Counted from the stretch's first letter, positions 1-11,874 are shown. The stretch is DNA of 64,000 nt from Chrysoperla carnea (GCF_905475395.1 NC_058337.1:100248368-100312367), one strand, 5' to 3'. Notes: a model not told the origin generated them from the sequence alone. Numbers and translations: made by a program.

Positions 1-94
1 TATGGCTAACCACACCCAGCCTCTTTCAAATCTTTAATTTAGAGTGACTACCAACTTTGCATCTCCGAATATATCAAAATATAACGTATATGAA

Positions 95-345
95 TATATG
101 AAAATATAATATTCCTTATAAAGAAACCAACATTTGATTGAAACATTTTTTCGTAAATACCACTGTTTAGCCGTGAGGGCGCAAATTAGGCGTAAATTGT
201 ATAGTATGTAATTATGGGAATATCAGGTATGTATGTGTGACATGTATGTATGTGTAATGTGATAGAGTCATCAAAACTGTCTTTGCATGGTACTTCAACA
301 ATTAACTCAGTCAATTGTTTGTTTCATTTGTTTTTTTTATACTTC
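95..345 (-). repeat. Interspersed repeat family A, partial copy
   Basis: Read on the minus strand, this matches the 5' half of the full-length family-A copy at 34249-34815. Shared blocks include AACAATTGACTGAGTTAATT, a 'gaagtaccatg' block, the TCACATTACACATACATAC run and the block around 'gcgccctcacgg'. It ends before the conserved 3' half. The family has no visible coding capacity and I cannot assign it to a named superfamily. Confidence 0.75.
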
Positions 346-1190
346 TTTCCCGGAGCCCCTCTACTAACACTTAAACTTTATAGTATGGTATTAAAGTTCA
401 AATTGACTTCTTAATTATTATTACGAATCTTCTATATAGGAATATTGAAAAGTGTTGTTTTTAGACTTGGCAAATTTTTAAAATTTTTCTCTCCTTAAGA
501 ACCATCCTCGTACTTCAAGGAATATTATTAAAAAAGAATTATCGAAATCGGTTCAGTTGCTCTCGAGATTTGCGCCTAGCAACACATTCAGCGATTCATT
601 TTTATATTATAGATACACTATGTATTATTTTGCAATCTGCTGATATAAGCGTCATAAAATATCACATTAACTGATATTTTTTTCTAAGAATAATAACGAG
701 CCATTAAATGGTTGTTTATTTATTTAATTTTTTTTCTTTACACCAAGGTTTACAAAATAATTACTTGAAAAATTAAAATAAAATTTTCATGGTATTTATT
801 AATTAAATAGACATGAAATTAGTTGAGAACAAAATAGTTAAATATTTATAAGTTATTTTTTACACTAGGTAAGTTATTTAGCCTTTAGGTAAATTACTGT
901 TAACACATTAACTAGCGATTTATTATATTTTAACAAGTTAATGTCTTTTTTTTTTCTAAATGTGTAAATATTTAAACGTACATTATTAATGAATTTTTAC
1001 CCAAAAAAAAAAGTCTCTAAATGAGAAATAAAATATTTCGTTTGAGAAGAGTCTTGAGAAAGTTTTACACGATTTATTAAATTTAATTAATATTTTTAAT
1101 ACTTTTTAAATTTTTATTTGTATTAATAATATATTAAGATAAAATTATAATTTGTTTATAGTTTATAATTATAGAATAATAGTAATTAGG
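346..1190. other. AT-rich intergenic DNA, no gene seen
   Basis: Long A and T runs and no open frame of useful length. No structured repeat was recognised here. Confidence 0.5.
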
Positions 1191-1192
1191 TT

Positions 1193-1460
1193 TTACCTCC
1201 GTTTCTCAGACTTAGTCTATAACAGAGGCCACCCACATCTTTAATTATTTGTTAAACTACATCCCCATATACAATTAATTTTATGATGTGGGTGGAGTCG
1301 GTTACTTCGTTCTTATCTAAGCGACGACAGTCTGATCAATTTACCGCCCCATTAACTATTTTTTTTCACTCTGCCGCAGCCTGGATTCGAACCCGCAACC
1401 TCCCAGCCAGTTGTCAAAGCAAGTAAAGTCGTCTTAACTCACTCGGCCACTAAGCCAGTT
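1193..1460 (-). repeat. tRNA-derived SINE
   Basis: On the minus strand the head reads like a tRNA with a long variable arm (Leu/Ser type). An A-box-like TGGCCGAGTGA lies at about 1439-1449 and a canonical B box GGTTCGAATCC at about 1383-1393, the usual internal RNA polymerase III promoter layout. The body downstream (about 1193-1370) is not tRNA-like and contains a short hairpin with 11-bp arms (GATGTGGGTGG near 1286 against CCACCCACATC near 1230). The extra body and poor acceptor-stem pairing argue for a SINE rather than a functional tRNA. The 3' boundary is approximate. Confidence 0.7.
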
Positions 1461-3491
1461 TATATAATTATATAGTAAATGTGTCGGCGCGATCAACCTT
1501 GCAATTTTTCCAACTAAATTTTTTCTCAGAAATGCATATGAGGCGGCCTAAAATCCGCATAATCAATGGAAAATAGTTCTTCAATCAATATCCGTGTGGT
1601 GTTTATTTGTTCGTGTACGCAAACAATAAACAACCAACCTAGGAGATCGTTGCGTTAATGAATTTTCTTTGTACTTAAAACCTTTTATACAATAAAGGCT
1701 TACATATCAACAAAAGCTTCAAGTGCAATTTTAGTACTTTGGGTGATTCCATATGTGACTGACACTACATTTGACCCAAAATGCGTTTTATTTTGGGTCT
1801 TGTAATAAATAGTGCTTTCTGGTTGATTCTACATTTATCCGACCCGCTTATATAGTTAAAAATGTGCTCATCAAACTTGATATAAGTATGATTAATAATT
1901 CATACTTATATCAAAATTCAAATGTGACTGGCACTAAATCTAAAAGTTTAAGAAGCTTGAGAAGGTCGAGAATGCTTTTAAACTTCCTATGTGCAGGAAG
2001 ATATTCGGGATTTTATAACCGGCTTCCAACAGAAACTAGACATTTTAAAACGTTATAACAATAATTACAAATTTATGTTCATCGTTAAAATTATACAGTT
2101 AAAAAAAATAAAATTTAAAAAACCACAAAAACCTAAAAAAAAATTATTCAGTTCCTGAATGCGAAACCAAAAGGCGTGTAACATTTTTACCATATCATTG
2201 CATGGCAATATTTTTAATACCAAAAAACAAATATACATATTCGGTAACAAAGTAAAAATTATGATATTTATTTTACCAATAATATAAAAAACTTTTTATA
2301 CAAAGAAATTTAAGAAAAACAAAAAGAAATATTATTTGATTAATCTAAGTAGATTAAGTTGACCAATACTATTGTAATTCATTACAAAATAAAGTTTTTG
2401 CATTTAGTTGTGAAACTGTTAGAATTAAGTTCTCTTCCTATTCCAAAAGTTATAATCCTTCTAGTAGAATAGTATTAAAAATTTATCAAATGTCTGTAAC
2501 CAATTACTTGAGACAAAATGTGTCAAATTTTATTTTCTCTAGACTGAGTCACGATAATATTTACGAAAAATCTTTGAGGCATTTTTAAAATAAAATCTTA
2601 TTAATTTGTTTTTACTTCCTTCTTTTCCTCAGAAAGATACCCAAAAAAAAGCTATGAGCAATCGGTTACTGAGGCCAATACCATAACGGTAACAATAATT
2701 AAACATAGAATACGAGTATAGCATCGCATAATTGAAAACTGTCCAAACCGGTAGATCTTTTGTAGATATAGAAAGTCGAAGCCTTAAGCTAACTTTTCAT
2801 AAAATAAGTTGCGGAACTCTGCAGGAAACATAACTAATTAGCGAAAAACACCCTTAACTTAATGTCACTGTGAAAGTGGAAAACAGAATGTCTATATTCA
2901 ATAAAATATGATAAACATTTCTTGCTTACTCTCTTCAGTAGTTTCGAAAATATATATGTTTTTTCAATGTAATCCATATGTACAAACCATTATATGTTCA
3001 TCCATAAAACTTATGGTCGGTATGAATAGCAAATTTGTTGTATTCGATTTTATCTAATTGTCTTCTAGTTAATCCCATGTATTTCATATTTTTGAATCAG
3101 TTTGTACACTTACGCTCCGAAGACCCATTCGATATGTATAGCTATTTGAATGGAAATTTTCTTATCAAAAAGCGATAATTTTGGATGTATCTAGAAATTC
3201 TGAAGAAAAAAAAAGTGATATAGCAACGTTTAGTATGTAATATCTTTCGTTAACTTTTATGCTCATGAGTTGAGATCTTCCTCGTTTTTTGAAATCAGTT
3301 AATAAAAATAATTAAGTTTTAAATCATATTTTTTGATATGATGTCTTTTTTGTTTCTTCACCTTATAAATAAGCGTTAAATAAATGTTCTCCGTTTAAAC
3401 AAAACACAGTGATTATAAAATAAGGTACTTTGCGTGTATATTTTTATGGCAATTATTTAAAATTATAATGTATACATTACGATACATAAAC

Positions 3492-3494
<3 letters not shown>
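1461..3494. other. Intergenic DNA, no gene seen
   Basis: Open frames are short and low in complexity. No RNA gene, repeat pair or protein motif was recognised. Confidence 0.45.

Positions 3495-3577
<83 letters not shown>
3495..3577. repeat. (AT)n microsatellite, about 83 bp
   Basis: Uninterrupted alternating AT. The minus-strand open frame across it is only a Tyr-Ile repeat translated from the microsatellite and is not a gene. Confidence 0.97.
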
Positions 3578-3581
<4 letters not shown>

Positions 3582-4049
3582 CTCACAAAATATGTGAAAA
3601 TTATCGAATATGACTGGCGACCACCCAAAACTTTCACTTCATCGTAAAGAGTATGTAAAAACATTATTTGCAAGTCTTAATTAAGGGAGTTATTTTTTAT
3701 ATGAATATATTTGGTTGGACACTAAAAATCCATCGCTCTTTGTTTTCGATTGTTAATAATTGACATGTTCTTGTCTTCTGTAAAGAAAAGTGACGCCATC
3801 GTACTTCCACGATGTTTCATCTTTTAACTAACGTGGTTCATAGTTTGAAAAGCGCATTCAATCTGGCCAATGGTACCTATATCCAAAAATAAAAATAACT
3901 CCTGAAAATAAAAAAGACAAGTCCTGATTTAATTAGTTCCGCTAGTATGTGCTTTCTGAATGCTTTCTAGAGAATTCTAAAAATTCATTCAGGTGAAGTT
4001 ACTAGGTAGTTTAACAACACTGAGTAAGGACGAATATTTGTTTCGTATT

Positions 4050-4260
4050 ATGGGTTTTAACTCCCGAACTAAAAAAAAGGAGTGTTATAAGTTTGACTGC
4101 TATGTGTGTGTGTCTGTTAGTCTGTCTGTGGCATCGTATTGCCTAAAAGGATGAACCTATTTTGAATTTTTTTTGTTTCGTTTGAAAGGTAATTTAATGG
4201 AGAGTGTTCTTAACAATGAATCAAATGCAAGCTTAGGGTTCTGCAGTAAGTACTGATTTC
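4050..4260 (+). repeat. Interspersed repeat family B copy 1
   Basis: Contains a GTCTGTCTGTGG stretch, TTTAATGGAGAGTGTTCTTA and TTAGGGTTCTGCAG. The same blocks, in the same order and diverged, recur at about 42551-42720 (plus) and about 46690-46790 (minus). No coding capacity is visible; the class is unknown. Confidence 0.6.
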
Positions 4261-5330
4261 TATTCTACTGATACTGAGTACTGGCTAGTTTGTAAAGAAT
4301 GTTCCAAAATTAACACAAGACTTGAATTTTATTGCCATTTTTGCGGAAGTGTTGACAATGCAAAGGCAAAGCTAGTCTCCACAGCTAACAGTTAGGAGTT
4401 TTTTAAACGAAGGGTTAATCATGGTTTTATATATAATAATTGTGATTTTAAAAAATAGCCCTTCATTTGTGTGTACTATTTGAACTTCTGAAATTCGGAT
4501 AAATCAATTTAAAAAAATTATTTTGATTATTTTTTTCATAGCTTTTCAAGTTATCAAGGTCCCATTTTCATTTTAAATAAGTAAAAACATGATGTTTTCG
4601 CCCTGGTCCTAGCAATATATGTACATTAGTGTAACTATATTTGTATAGTTTTAATAAGGAAAGAATATTTAATATTATATTAAATGTCCTTTGAGGCATT
4701 TTTGTCTTCACAAGAATTGTATATTGAATTTTTTTTTAAAAACTTCGTTTGCCTTAAAGATAACTGAGAAAGCGTTGCGTTGGTAGGTCCAATAATAATT
4801 ATAACAAATACAGTGGCAGTGTTGGTGGTAACACTTAAAGACAAATTGCATATAACTAATTATTACGTATACGATTTATGTACATAACATAATATAGGTA
4901 TGCTATCAAATCAAAGTTAAGGTTATTTAGTTTTTAAGAAGTGATTATAAATATTTCCATAGCATTTCACATGTTTTATGATATTATTTAGAAATATGTA
5001 CATTAAACCAGTAGATAATAAGTCCATGCTAAAATTTTTTGGGTGAAATGACTAACCAGGAAACATGTTGAAAAATATGCTCCCGAGGCGAAGCCGAGGC
5101 TACCAAACATGAGATCTGAGACATTCTTTCCTTGCTCCCGTGGTGTGTATAGGTACTATTTTTCTCCCCGGCGGAGGTAGAAAGCGGCAACTTCGTTTTG
5201 CACAGCGGGTGAGAAAGAATATTTTTTATAATATATTTAAAATATATTTTTTTACTTGAAAAATGTAATTTTTATATAGCTTTTTATTTAGCCAAAAAAA
5301 TGGACTCCAATCTTGTAAACAAAGTTGGAC
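4261..5330. other. Intergenic DNA with a short GC-richer patch
   Basis: No gene seen. The patch at about 5085-5215 is unusually GC-rich for the window (gctcccgaggcgaagccgag; ccccggcggaggtag) and holds a weak inverted repeat (ATTCTTTCCTTGCTCCCG against CGGGTGAGAAAGAAT). It is probably an old mobile-element fragment; I could not assign it. Confidence 0.35.
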
Positions 5331-5335
5331 GTTTG

Positions 5336-5520
5336 GTATAAATCCACGAAGTCCGTGTTCGTGTGTATTTTTTTCAATTCTCTTTACTTAAGATTACTAG
5401 ACAAGATATTTGTCAATATTTAGTTTACGCTGTATATATCATATTAAAATCGTCAATTATAATCGAGAGACTTTGATGTTACCAATATCGTATACATGAT
5501 TAAAAGTAAACAACACAAAA
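5336..5520 (+). repeat. Interspersed repeat family C copy 1
   Basis: Shares about 180 bp with 56740-56905. Both begin near 'gaagtccg.gttcg.gtgta', run through TTTTTTTCAATTCTCTTTA and 'aagatatttgtcaa.atttagtttacgc', and end near 'agtaaacaaca'. The start resembles a tRNA T-arm/B box, so this may be an old SINE. No A box was found. Confidence 0.6.
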
Positions 5521-6059
5521 AATAATATTCAAATAACCTTAAATTAAAAGAAAAAAAACCAAACCACTTTCATGAATTGATATTTTCAGACTTTTTTTTT
5601 TTTTTAAATTTCGAATAACACAAAAGAAATTTTAGAAAAGAACTAGTTACTAGAACAAAAATGATAATCTGAATACTAAATAATAAGTATGTTATTATTT
5701 TATAATAATAGATGCAACAACCAGAACTACCAAAATCATCTCCCAACAGCATATTTATAAAAGTTACATTATACCAACTTAAAAAAAAAAGAAAAAAACA
5801 AATATATTATAACAAGAAAATAATAGGTAATCAGAAATGTCTTTCAATAGGCATTATTACTTGTAGTGGTAATTTATTTTCACAAAAATATATAAAACAT
5901 TATGGTTTGATTGTCATTCATCATGACATCATATCCATCCATATAAATACTTTCATAAAGTGTGATGTTCTCACATAACAATAGAAACTAGGCTCATATA
6001 CACTTTGCTATCCTTATTGTAGGAATAAAGCTAACGTACATTTTTTTCACTTATTTTTA

Positions 6060-6310
6060 ACAAGCCAAAAATTTGTATGGGCGTAGAACAACTCTGTTAG
6101 ACCGTGGGACACCAAAGTTTTTTTTAAAATGATAAATACAAACTTCAAACTTCGTGAGTGACTTCCTTTTGACGAGTCTACCAAAGTTTCTTCAAAGATT
6201 TTTTTCGAAATAGCTGCGTTTTCAAATGAGCATGATGACGTCATTTTTGAGTTATCGTTCTGAAAAATTGCAACAGGGAGTTTGTCGGACACTATGACCA
6301 CTTGATAACA
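6060..6310 (-). repeat. Half copy of the 13136-13459 MITE family
   Basis: The reverse complement matches the right half of the element at 13136-13459: the tip 'accgtggga' block, the 'gtagactc.tcaaaaggaagtcact' block, and 'gtggtcatagtgt.cgacaaa'. A TGACGTCA palindrome lies at 6236-6243. Only one terminus is recognisable, so the copy is truncated. Confidence 0.55.
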
Positions 6311-6719
6311 TGAATAATTAAACAATAAAATTAGCTATATTCAGTTTACATTTACAAAAATCGAACCAATACTCCAAAAAACAACTAATACCAAAGATAC
6401 TATTTTAAACTGCATGCCCACTTAGGCACCTCTCTATATAAACTAATTAAGGTAGTATGGCAGTATCGATGGCCACACTTTTTTTTTTAAATTTATTCAT
6501 AGTTACCTATGTTATATTGAAAATTATTTGTGTACAGTTTTGTTTTTTTAAATCAATTTTTTTAATATGCCGTTTGCCTTTAATTTTTCGTCAACAGTCA
6601 TATTTGGGAAAATATATTTAGAAAATTACTTTAGACAAAAATGGCGAACTACTTAAGCACTCTGAATTCAAAATCTCGAAAATCAATTTCTGTTTAAATT
6701 GTTTTATAAATCGGAGGAA

Positions 6720-7131
6720 GTAAAAAGGGAGGTTGAGATCGTAGATGAGCAACATAGGTTAATTGGATCTTTGGTCCGTAGAACCCATCTTAGAGATAGA
6801 ACCGTTAGAGATAGAAAAAAGTTTAAATGTAAAAAATGTTCCTAATAAAAAGATAATGGCTTTTATTTGAAACTTTTTTTCGTCTTCTCTGTTTATCGTA
6901 AATTAGGTTAGATCATTATATAGTATGTACACTTAACTGATATTACATGGGAATATCAGTTAAGTATGTGTGAAACCACAATCGTCCTATATATACATGA
7001 CTGTGGCTAGTTAAGAGTGACTATCTTTCTTTACTTGCAAGAAGTAAATAAACAAACGATTGTGTAATCAACACTGTGTATACATGGTATTTCAACGATT
7101 AATACATTCAATTATTTGTTTTCACTTGTTA
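6720..7131 (-). repeat. Family A copy, hit by the Penelope-like insertion
   Basis: The reverse complement follows the full-length copy at 34249-34815 through its 'gtccgtagaaccc', 'gatagaaaaaagtttaaatgt' and TGATTACACA/TTGACTGAG-type blocks. Its 5' part (6947 onward) is included in a 359-bp stretch that is repeated at 10036-10394. Because family A occurs elsewhere without any retroelement, this repeated stretch appears to be host target DNA and not part of the retroelement. Confidence 0.7.
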
Positions 7132-7305
7132 TTGAAAATAATTAAAATTTTACACGTGCGTTTGTTTACTCTAAATGTTTTGAAATATGCCATATTACAC
7201 GTTTGACATTTTATTTTATATTTACAAGTAATACACTAATACCAGTTTAAAAATGTTACGAAAGTTATTACTGATTAGTACCAGTCAAATTAATTCATAT
7301 AAATT
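6947..7305 (+). repeat. 359-bp direct repeat, left copy
   Basis: By eye identical to 10036-10394 (offset 3,089) from 'atgggaatatcag' to 'cattcatataaatt'-type sequence at 7305. It consists of part of a family A copy followed by unrelated flanking DNA. The two copies bracket the Penelope-like element exactly, which suggests a very long target-site duplication or a tandem duplication coupled to insertion. Confidence 0.9.
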
Positions 7306-7360
7306 CCGCAAATTAGCGGAAAAACTTCATTTATTGGCAGCAGACATACATTTTTTTTAA

Positions 7361-9649
7361 ATGTGCAAATTAAACGGCATCTTTCCTAATTTTATCCAAA
7401 TAAAAACAAACATAAACAGCAGAGCAGCTAGTAAATCATTATTAGCTGCGAAACAAAAGTGGCTTAATTTAGAAATTAAGTCCCTTTATGCAAAACGAAG
7501 TAATTTGGAATTGGAAACTTATAAGTTCCACTTAATGATGACAAAAAATTTAAATAATTTTGAATTCGATAACTGGCTCATTTGGTTTAGGCAAATTCAA
7601 ATAGTCATAAAACATAAACTCAAAACAAAAACAACAAAATTGTACAAAAAACTAAAAATGCTAAAAAACAAAAATAAAAAACCAGAATCAATATTCAAAG
7701 ATCAACAGCTCGTCCATAATACAACCAATATCAAATTCTCAGATGATGAGATTAATCTATTAAACAAAGGATTGAATTTTTCAATCCAGAAAAACGAATG
7801 TCCGTCCGTAAATATAGCTGTGGATATTGAAACAGGAATCAAAGCATTAGATGAAGCAACCAAAAACCAAATTAGAAAAAATTGTACAAAAATAATAAAA
7901 AATTCCTAACCACACAACAGTCGACAAGATACCCATAGCAAAATAATTAAATCATTAAAAGAAAAGGATGTTCACTACCTGAAGGCAGACAAGGGCAATT
8001 CAATCGTCATAATGGACAAAAAGGATTATTTAGCAAAAATAGAGAAAATGCTCAACGAAGGTCCATACAGAGTTCAAAGATCGGATCCATTAATCACATT
8101 CGTAAACGATGTAAAAGACACTTTAAAAGCATGTCCAAAGTTGATTAACAACCAACTAAAATTTCAATTACAGTGTTCGAATCCTGTAACACCTCGTCTG
8201 TATTGTTTACCAAAAATACACAAACAAGATGGATCCATGCGACCCATAGTTTCAGGTATAAATTCTCCAACATACAAGATTGCAAAATGGCTAGTAAACA
8301 AATTTCAAACATTAAATAACGAATCAGATTCGTCTTCCGTCAAAAATAGTATTGATTTAATTAACAAAATAAAGGATACAGAATTGGCACCAAGTGCAGT
8401 TCTAATGTCATTTGATGTCAAAGCTTTGTATCCCAGTGTTCCAATACCAGAAGCAATAAAGGCGTTGGAAAAATGGCTTAAAAATCAAGGTTTACATATG
8501 GATGAAGTAACAGAATTGGTAAAATTAACACGTCTATGCATGAGACAAAATGTGTTTACCTTCGAAGGTAAATACTACAAACAAACATTCGGAACGTCTA
8601 TGGGCAATCCGTTATCTCCATTCTTGAGCAACATCTTCATGTCAGACCTCGAAGAACAAGCCAAACAACAATTCAGTTATTTTCCCGCTGTCTGGTACAG
8701 GTATGTTGATGACATCTTCACAATTTTTGACACAGAAAAAGAAAATCCACAAGATTTTCTTAATAAGCTGAACAACATGTACCCTTCAATTGATTTCACA
8801 ACAGAAATCGAAAAGGACGGTTCGATTCCGTTCCTTGACATTAGAATTTCCAAAAACACAAATTCTAAGAAACTAGATTTTGACATATACAGGAAACCAA
8901 CACACACTGAAAGGTACATCACAGCAGATTCAAACAGCCCACCACAACACAAACTAGCCATTTTCAACTTCCTAGTGAACCGATTAATTAAAATACCATT
9001 ATCAACCAGAAATTATTTTAAAGAATTAAAACACATCCACCAAGTTGCAATATACAACGGGTTTGATCCACAAATAATCAAGAATATGATCCGAAAAACA
9101 AAATTAAGAATCCAAAGGAACAATTCAACAACTTTGAAACCAGAACAAAACAGCATCGATAAAAAGAAATGGTGCAAACTTACATATTTTCAACCATACG
9201 TCAACAAATTAACAAAAGAACTTGGAGAACATAACCTAAAAATAGCACCCATTAGTCGAACAAAATTAAAACAATTACTTGGAAATCCCAAAGATAAAAT
9301 CAACATGGAACAACAATCGGGAATATATTGCATTGGATGTCAAAATTGTTCGAAGAAGTATGTAGGTCAAAGTAGAAGACAAATTATCACAAGATTCAAA
9401 GAACATATGGGCCATTTAAAATATGGAAGAATTGAAAAATCATGTGTAGCCGCTCACGTTATCGAAAACGACCACAAAATCGACAAATCAAACCTTAAGC
9501 TCTTAAAATCAGTACCCAATCCTTGTGAATTAGACGCTTATGAAAGCATCTTCATTCAAAAGATGGGTAATGAAGCAATGAACTTGGACAAAGGACCTAT
9601 TCCAAATTCGGATTTAATAAAAATTGCAAAATCAAGGTTGAATTTCTAA
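7361..9649 (+). pseudogene. PLE polyprotein: reverse transcriptase plus GIY-YIG endonuclease, interrupted by one stop
   Basis: One reading frame runs from 7361 to 9649 with a single internal TAA at 7907-7909. Similarity to PLE proteins continues across the stop (a ...LKADKGNSIVIMD... block follows it), so the two halves were one protein. The part before the stop (182 residues) is the lysine-rich N-terminal region with a FSDDEINLLNKGLNF motif. In the second half (numbered from the Met at 8012), RT motif A is SFDVKALYPSVP (Asp about 134), motif B is GTSMGNPLSPF (about 194-204), and the catalytic YVDD box is at 231-234. The PLE-typical YRKPTHTERY is near 293-302. A GIY (437-439) and YVG (450-452) pair, with an intervening Cys-x2-Cys-x2-Cys and downstream Arg and Glu residues, marks the endonuclease. 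All catalytic motifs look intact, so only the stops disable it. Confidence 0.88.
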
Positions 9650-9942
9650 AAATTGTCAATACGTTATAAAAATAAAGGATTATTTATTTTTATGATTTAT
9701 TTATAGTTTTTTAATTTAGGTTAGATTTGTAATTTATTATTTTAAACGTCAAAAAATACTCGAATGGGCCTGCGCACAAGTATCATGCTCATTGGCCAGA
9801 CTAGTCAACTGATGGCAGTTGATTGGCTAGCGCCACTGACACTACAATTTGACAGATAATGTGAACAGTATAAATTGTAAAAACACGAATGTAACAGTGT
9901 GCAGTCCGCCACCAAATTAGCAAAGAGTAACATTCACTAGCT

Positions 9943-9995
9943 AATTCTTACTGATGATGACTACTTGGTAGTCGAAAATACGTATTTTAAAAATA
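9943..9995 (+). ncRNA. Candidate type-I hammerhead ribozyme of the Penelope-like element
   Basis: CTGATGA (9951-9957) is followed by a stem II with GACTAC/GTAGTC arms and a TTG loop, then GAAA (9974-9977), then a palindromic ATACGTAT that could form a minimal stem III. The bases before the core (ATTCTTA) can pair with TAAAAAT after the expected cleavage site, with one mismatch, giving stem I. Hammerheads with very short stem III are known in Penelope-like elements and can act as dimers. Weak points: one extra U between the core and stem II, and U rather than C at the cleavage position. No second copy was found in the flanking direct repeats. Confidence 0.5.
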
Positions 9996-10035
9996 CAAAA
10001 AACTGATCTAGGAATTGGGGCAAAAATCGAAATTT

Positions 10036-10394
10036 ATGGGAATATCAGTTAAGTATGTGTGAAACCACAATCGTCCTATATATACATGACTGTGGCTAGT
10101 TAAGAGTGACTATCTTTCTTTACTTGCAAGAAGTAAATAAACAAACGATTGTGTAATCAACACTGTGTATACATGGTATTTCAACGATTAATACATTCAA
10201 TTATTTGTTTTCACTTGTTATTGAAAATAATTAAAATTTTACACGTGCGTTTGTTTACTCTAAATGTTTTGAAATATGCCATATTACACGTTTGACATTT
10301 TATTTTATATTTACAAGTAATACACTAATACCAGTTTAAAAATGTTACGAAAGTTATTACTGATTAGTACCAGTCAAATTAATTCATATAAATT
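10036..10394 (+). repeat. 359-bp direct repeat, right copy
   Basis: Second copy of 6947-7305, starting immediately after the retroelement. The sequence after 10394 ('aattttttttt...') differs from that after 7305, which fixes the right limit. It again contains a family A portion (to about 10220). Confidence 0.9.
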
Positions 10395-11760
10395 AATTTT
10401 TTTTTCTTAAAAATAAGTATTAGATTCAACTTACAAATTATTATTATAAATTATTAAGTCACATATTATAGGACAAATTATATAACAGATTGAAAAAAAT
10501 ATTGCTGATTTGAATAGAGTAACATGACTTGAATATTGCCATACTACCTTAACTAAAAATTATTCTCCACAATATTCTTGAACAATTCAACAACATTCAC
10601 CATTAACAAAATAATAATAACAACAATAATACCTATATATATACCTTAGCATTTAAACCCTAAAATACGTTTCTATTGTTAACTAATCTTGTCGTGTTTG
10701 TTAACTTATTATTATTATGATTACTACTAAACTTTTTATTTTTTATTTTACATTTCTACACACACACACAGAATACAGCTACTTAACAACAATATCAAAG
10801 AATCAGACAATAATACTCATTTTTTTGAATAAAAAAGTGTGAATGCCAAACGAAAAAAAAAAAAGCAAGAATTTTTGTGTTAATAATAACCATTACTATA
10901 ATGACTTTACTAAATAGAAGTTGTTTTAATCATTTAATTTAGAAAAAAAAAAAGAAATTAAATAACGCAAATTTTCATTTGCCGTTTACATTTAATATAA
11001 TCTTCTTCATAATAAACTTCTTTAACTGTTATGTTGTTAGAAATACTTACCTTCTAAAAATAGATAATCTAGCAGATAATATTAAAATCGAGGTTCGGGT
11101 GATAGAGACTTGGTACTGATCTTATTATTGTAGATATAATCTAGGTCTACAAGTTCTTGCGATTGTTAAATCAATACTGTAAAACTAAAGATGATTTTGG
11201 TCATCACTATTTAGGTATGTTTCTTCAAACATTATTTATATTAAAATTGCTACAATCAGCTTAATATCATACGTCAACAAAATATGCAGACCATTTGCTA
11301 TTTAGCCAAGCTATAATATATGACAAATAATCTTGAAGCAGATTCAATCCCTGCTAATAGGCATGGTATAATCTGATATGTATATAGAGAAGATATCCAA
11401 AAATACTGCATGGAGATCCCAATTACACTATCACTAAGTACAAACATTAAATATGGTGGGAGCGCAAATAAATACATTTGAATAGTAAGATGTAATGTAA
11501 TATTTCATTTATATGCGTTTCCACCATTTGGTTTTTGTTCACCCAAAAAGTGTACAACATGCCAAAATTGAAGCTTTCTCTTTAAAAATTAAGGTGACTC
11601 AATAATTACGTTGTTCAAAGTTCGAAGTTCACTTGAAGACCTATACAAGATCTCTTCAAATACATTCAGATATCTTTCTAAAAAGTTTAAATAAACATAA
11701 AAAATTGATAGGGATGACCGAGAAATAAAAATATAAAATTCAATTACTTTTTTCAGTTCA
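10395..11760. other. Intergenic DNA, no gene seen
   Basis: AT-rich with A/T runs and a short CACACACACA tract near 10760. No coding or structured signal was recognised. Confidence 0.45.
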
Positions 11761-11768
11761 TGTAGGTA

Positions 11769-11833
11769 CACTCTGTGTCACAAAAAACGCAGATTTTAGT
11801 ATGTAAATCCGTGCGTTTTTTGTGGCAGAGTTT
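11769..11833. repeat. Short inverted repeat (about 27-bp arms, 10-bp loop)
   Basis: The arms CACAAAAAACGCA and TGCGTTTTTTGTG, extended by ACTCTG/CAGAGT outside and GATTT/AAATC inside, face each other. Small interior differences (one or two bases) interrupt the pairing. It looks like a compact foldback or solo-MITE end. Confidence 0.7.
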
Positions 11834-11874
11834 ACACTAGTGATATGCTTTATAATGTATAGATAGGTATACTA

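Larger units (their letters stand above)
7306..10035 (+). mobile_element. Penelope-like retroelement, 5'-truncated, dead copy
   Basis: The 2.73-kb insertion lies between 359-bp direct repeats. It encodes a reverse transcriptase followed by a GIY-YIG endonuclease, the diagnostic order of endonuclease-bearing Penelope-like elements. Coding similarity to PLE N-termini begins right at the left junction (frame of 7304), so the copy is probably 5'-truncated and has no upstream pseudo-LTR of its own. The 3' noncoding part (9650-10035) holds a hammerhead-like motif at 9943-9995. There are in-frame TAA codons at 7358-7360 and 7907-7909. The near-perfect flanking repeats imply recent insertion, so the stops were either inherited from the source copy or are very new. 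Confidence 0.88.

Noticed and set aside
3413-3673. 86-codon minus-strand open frame rich in Tyr-Ile
   Set aside because: It is the translation of the (AT)n microsatellite at 3495-3577.
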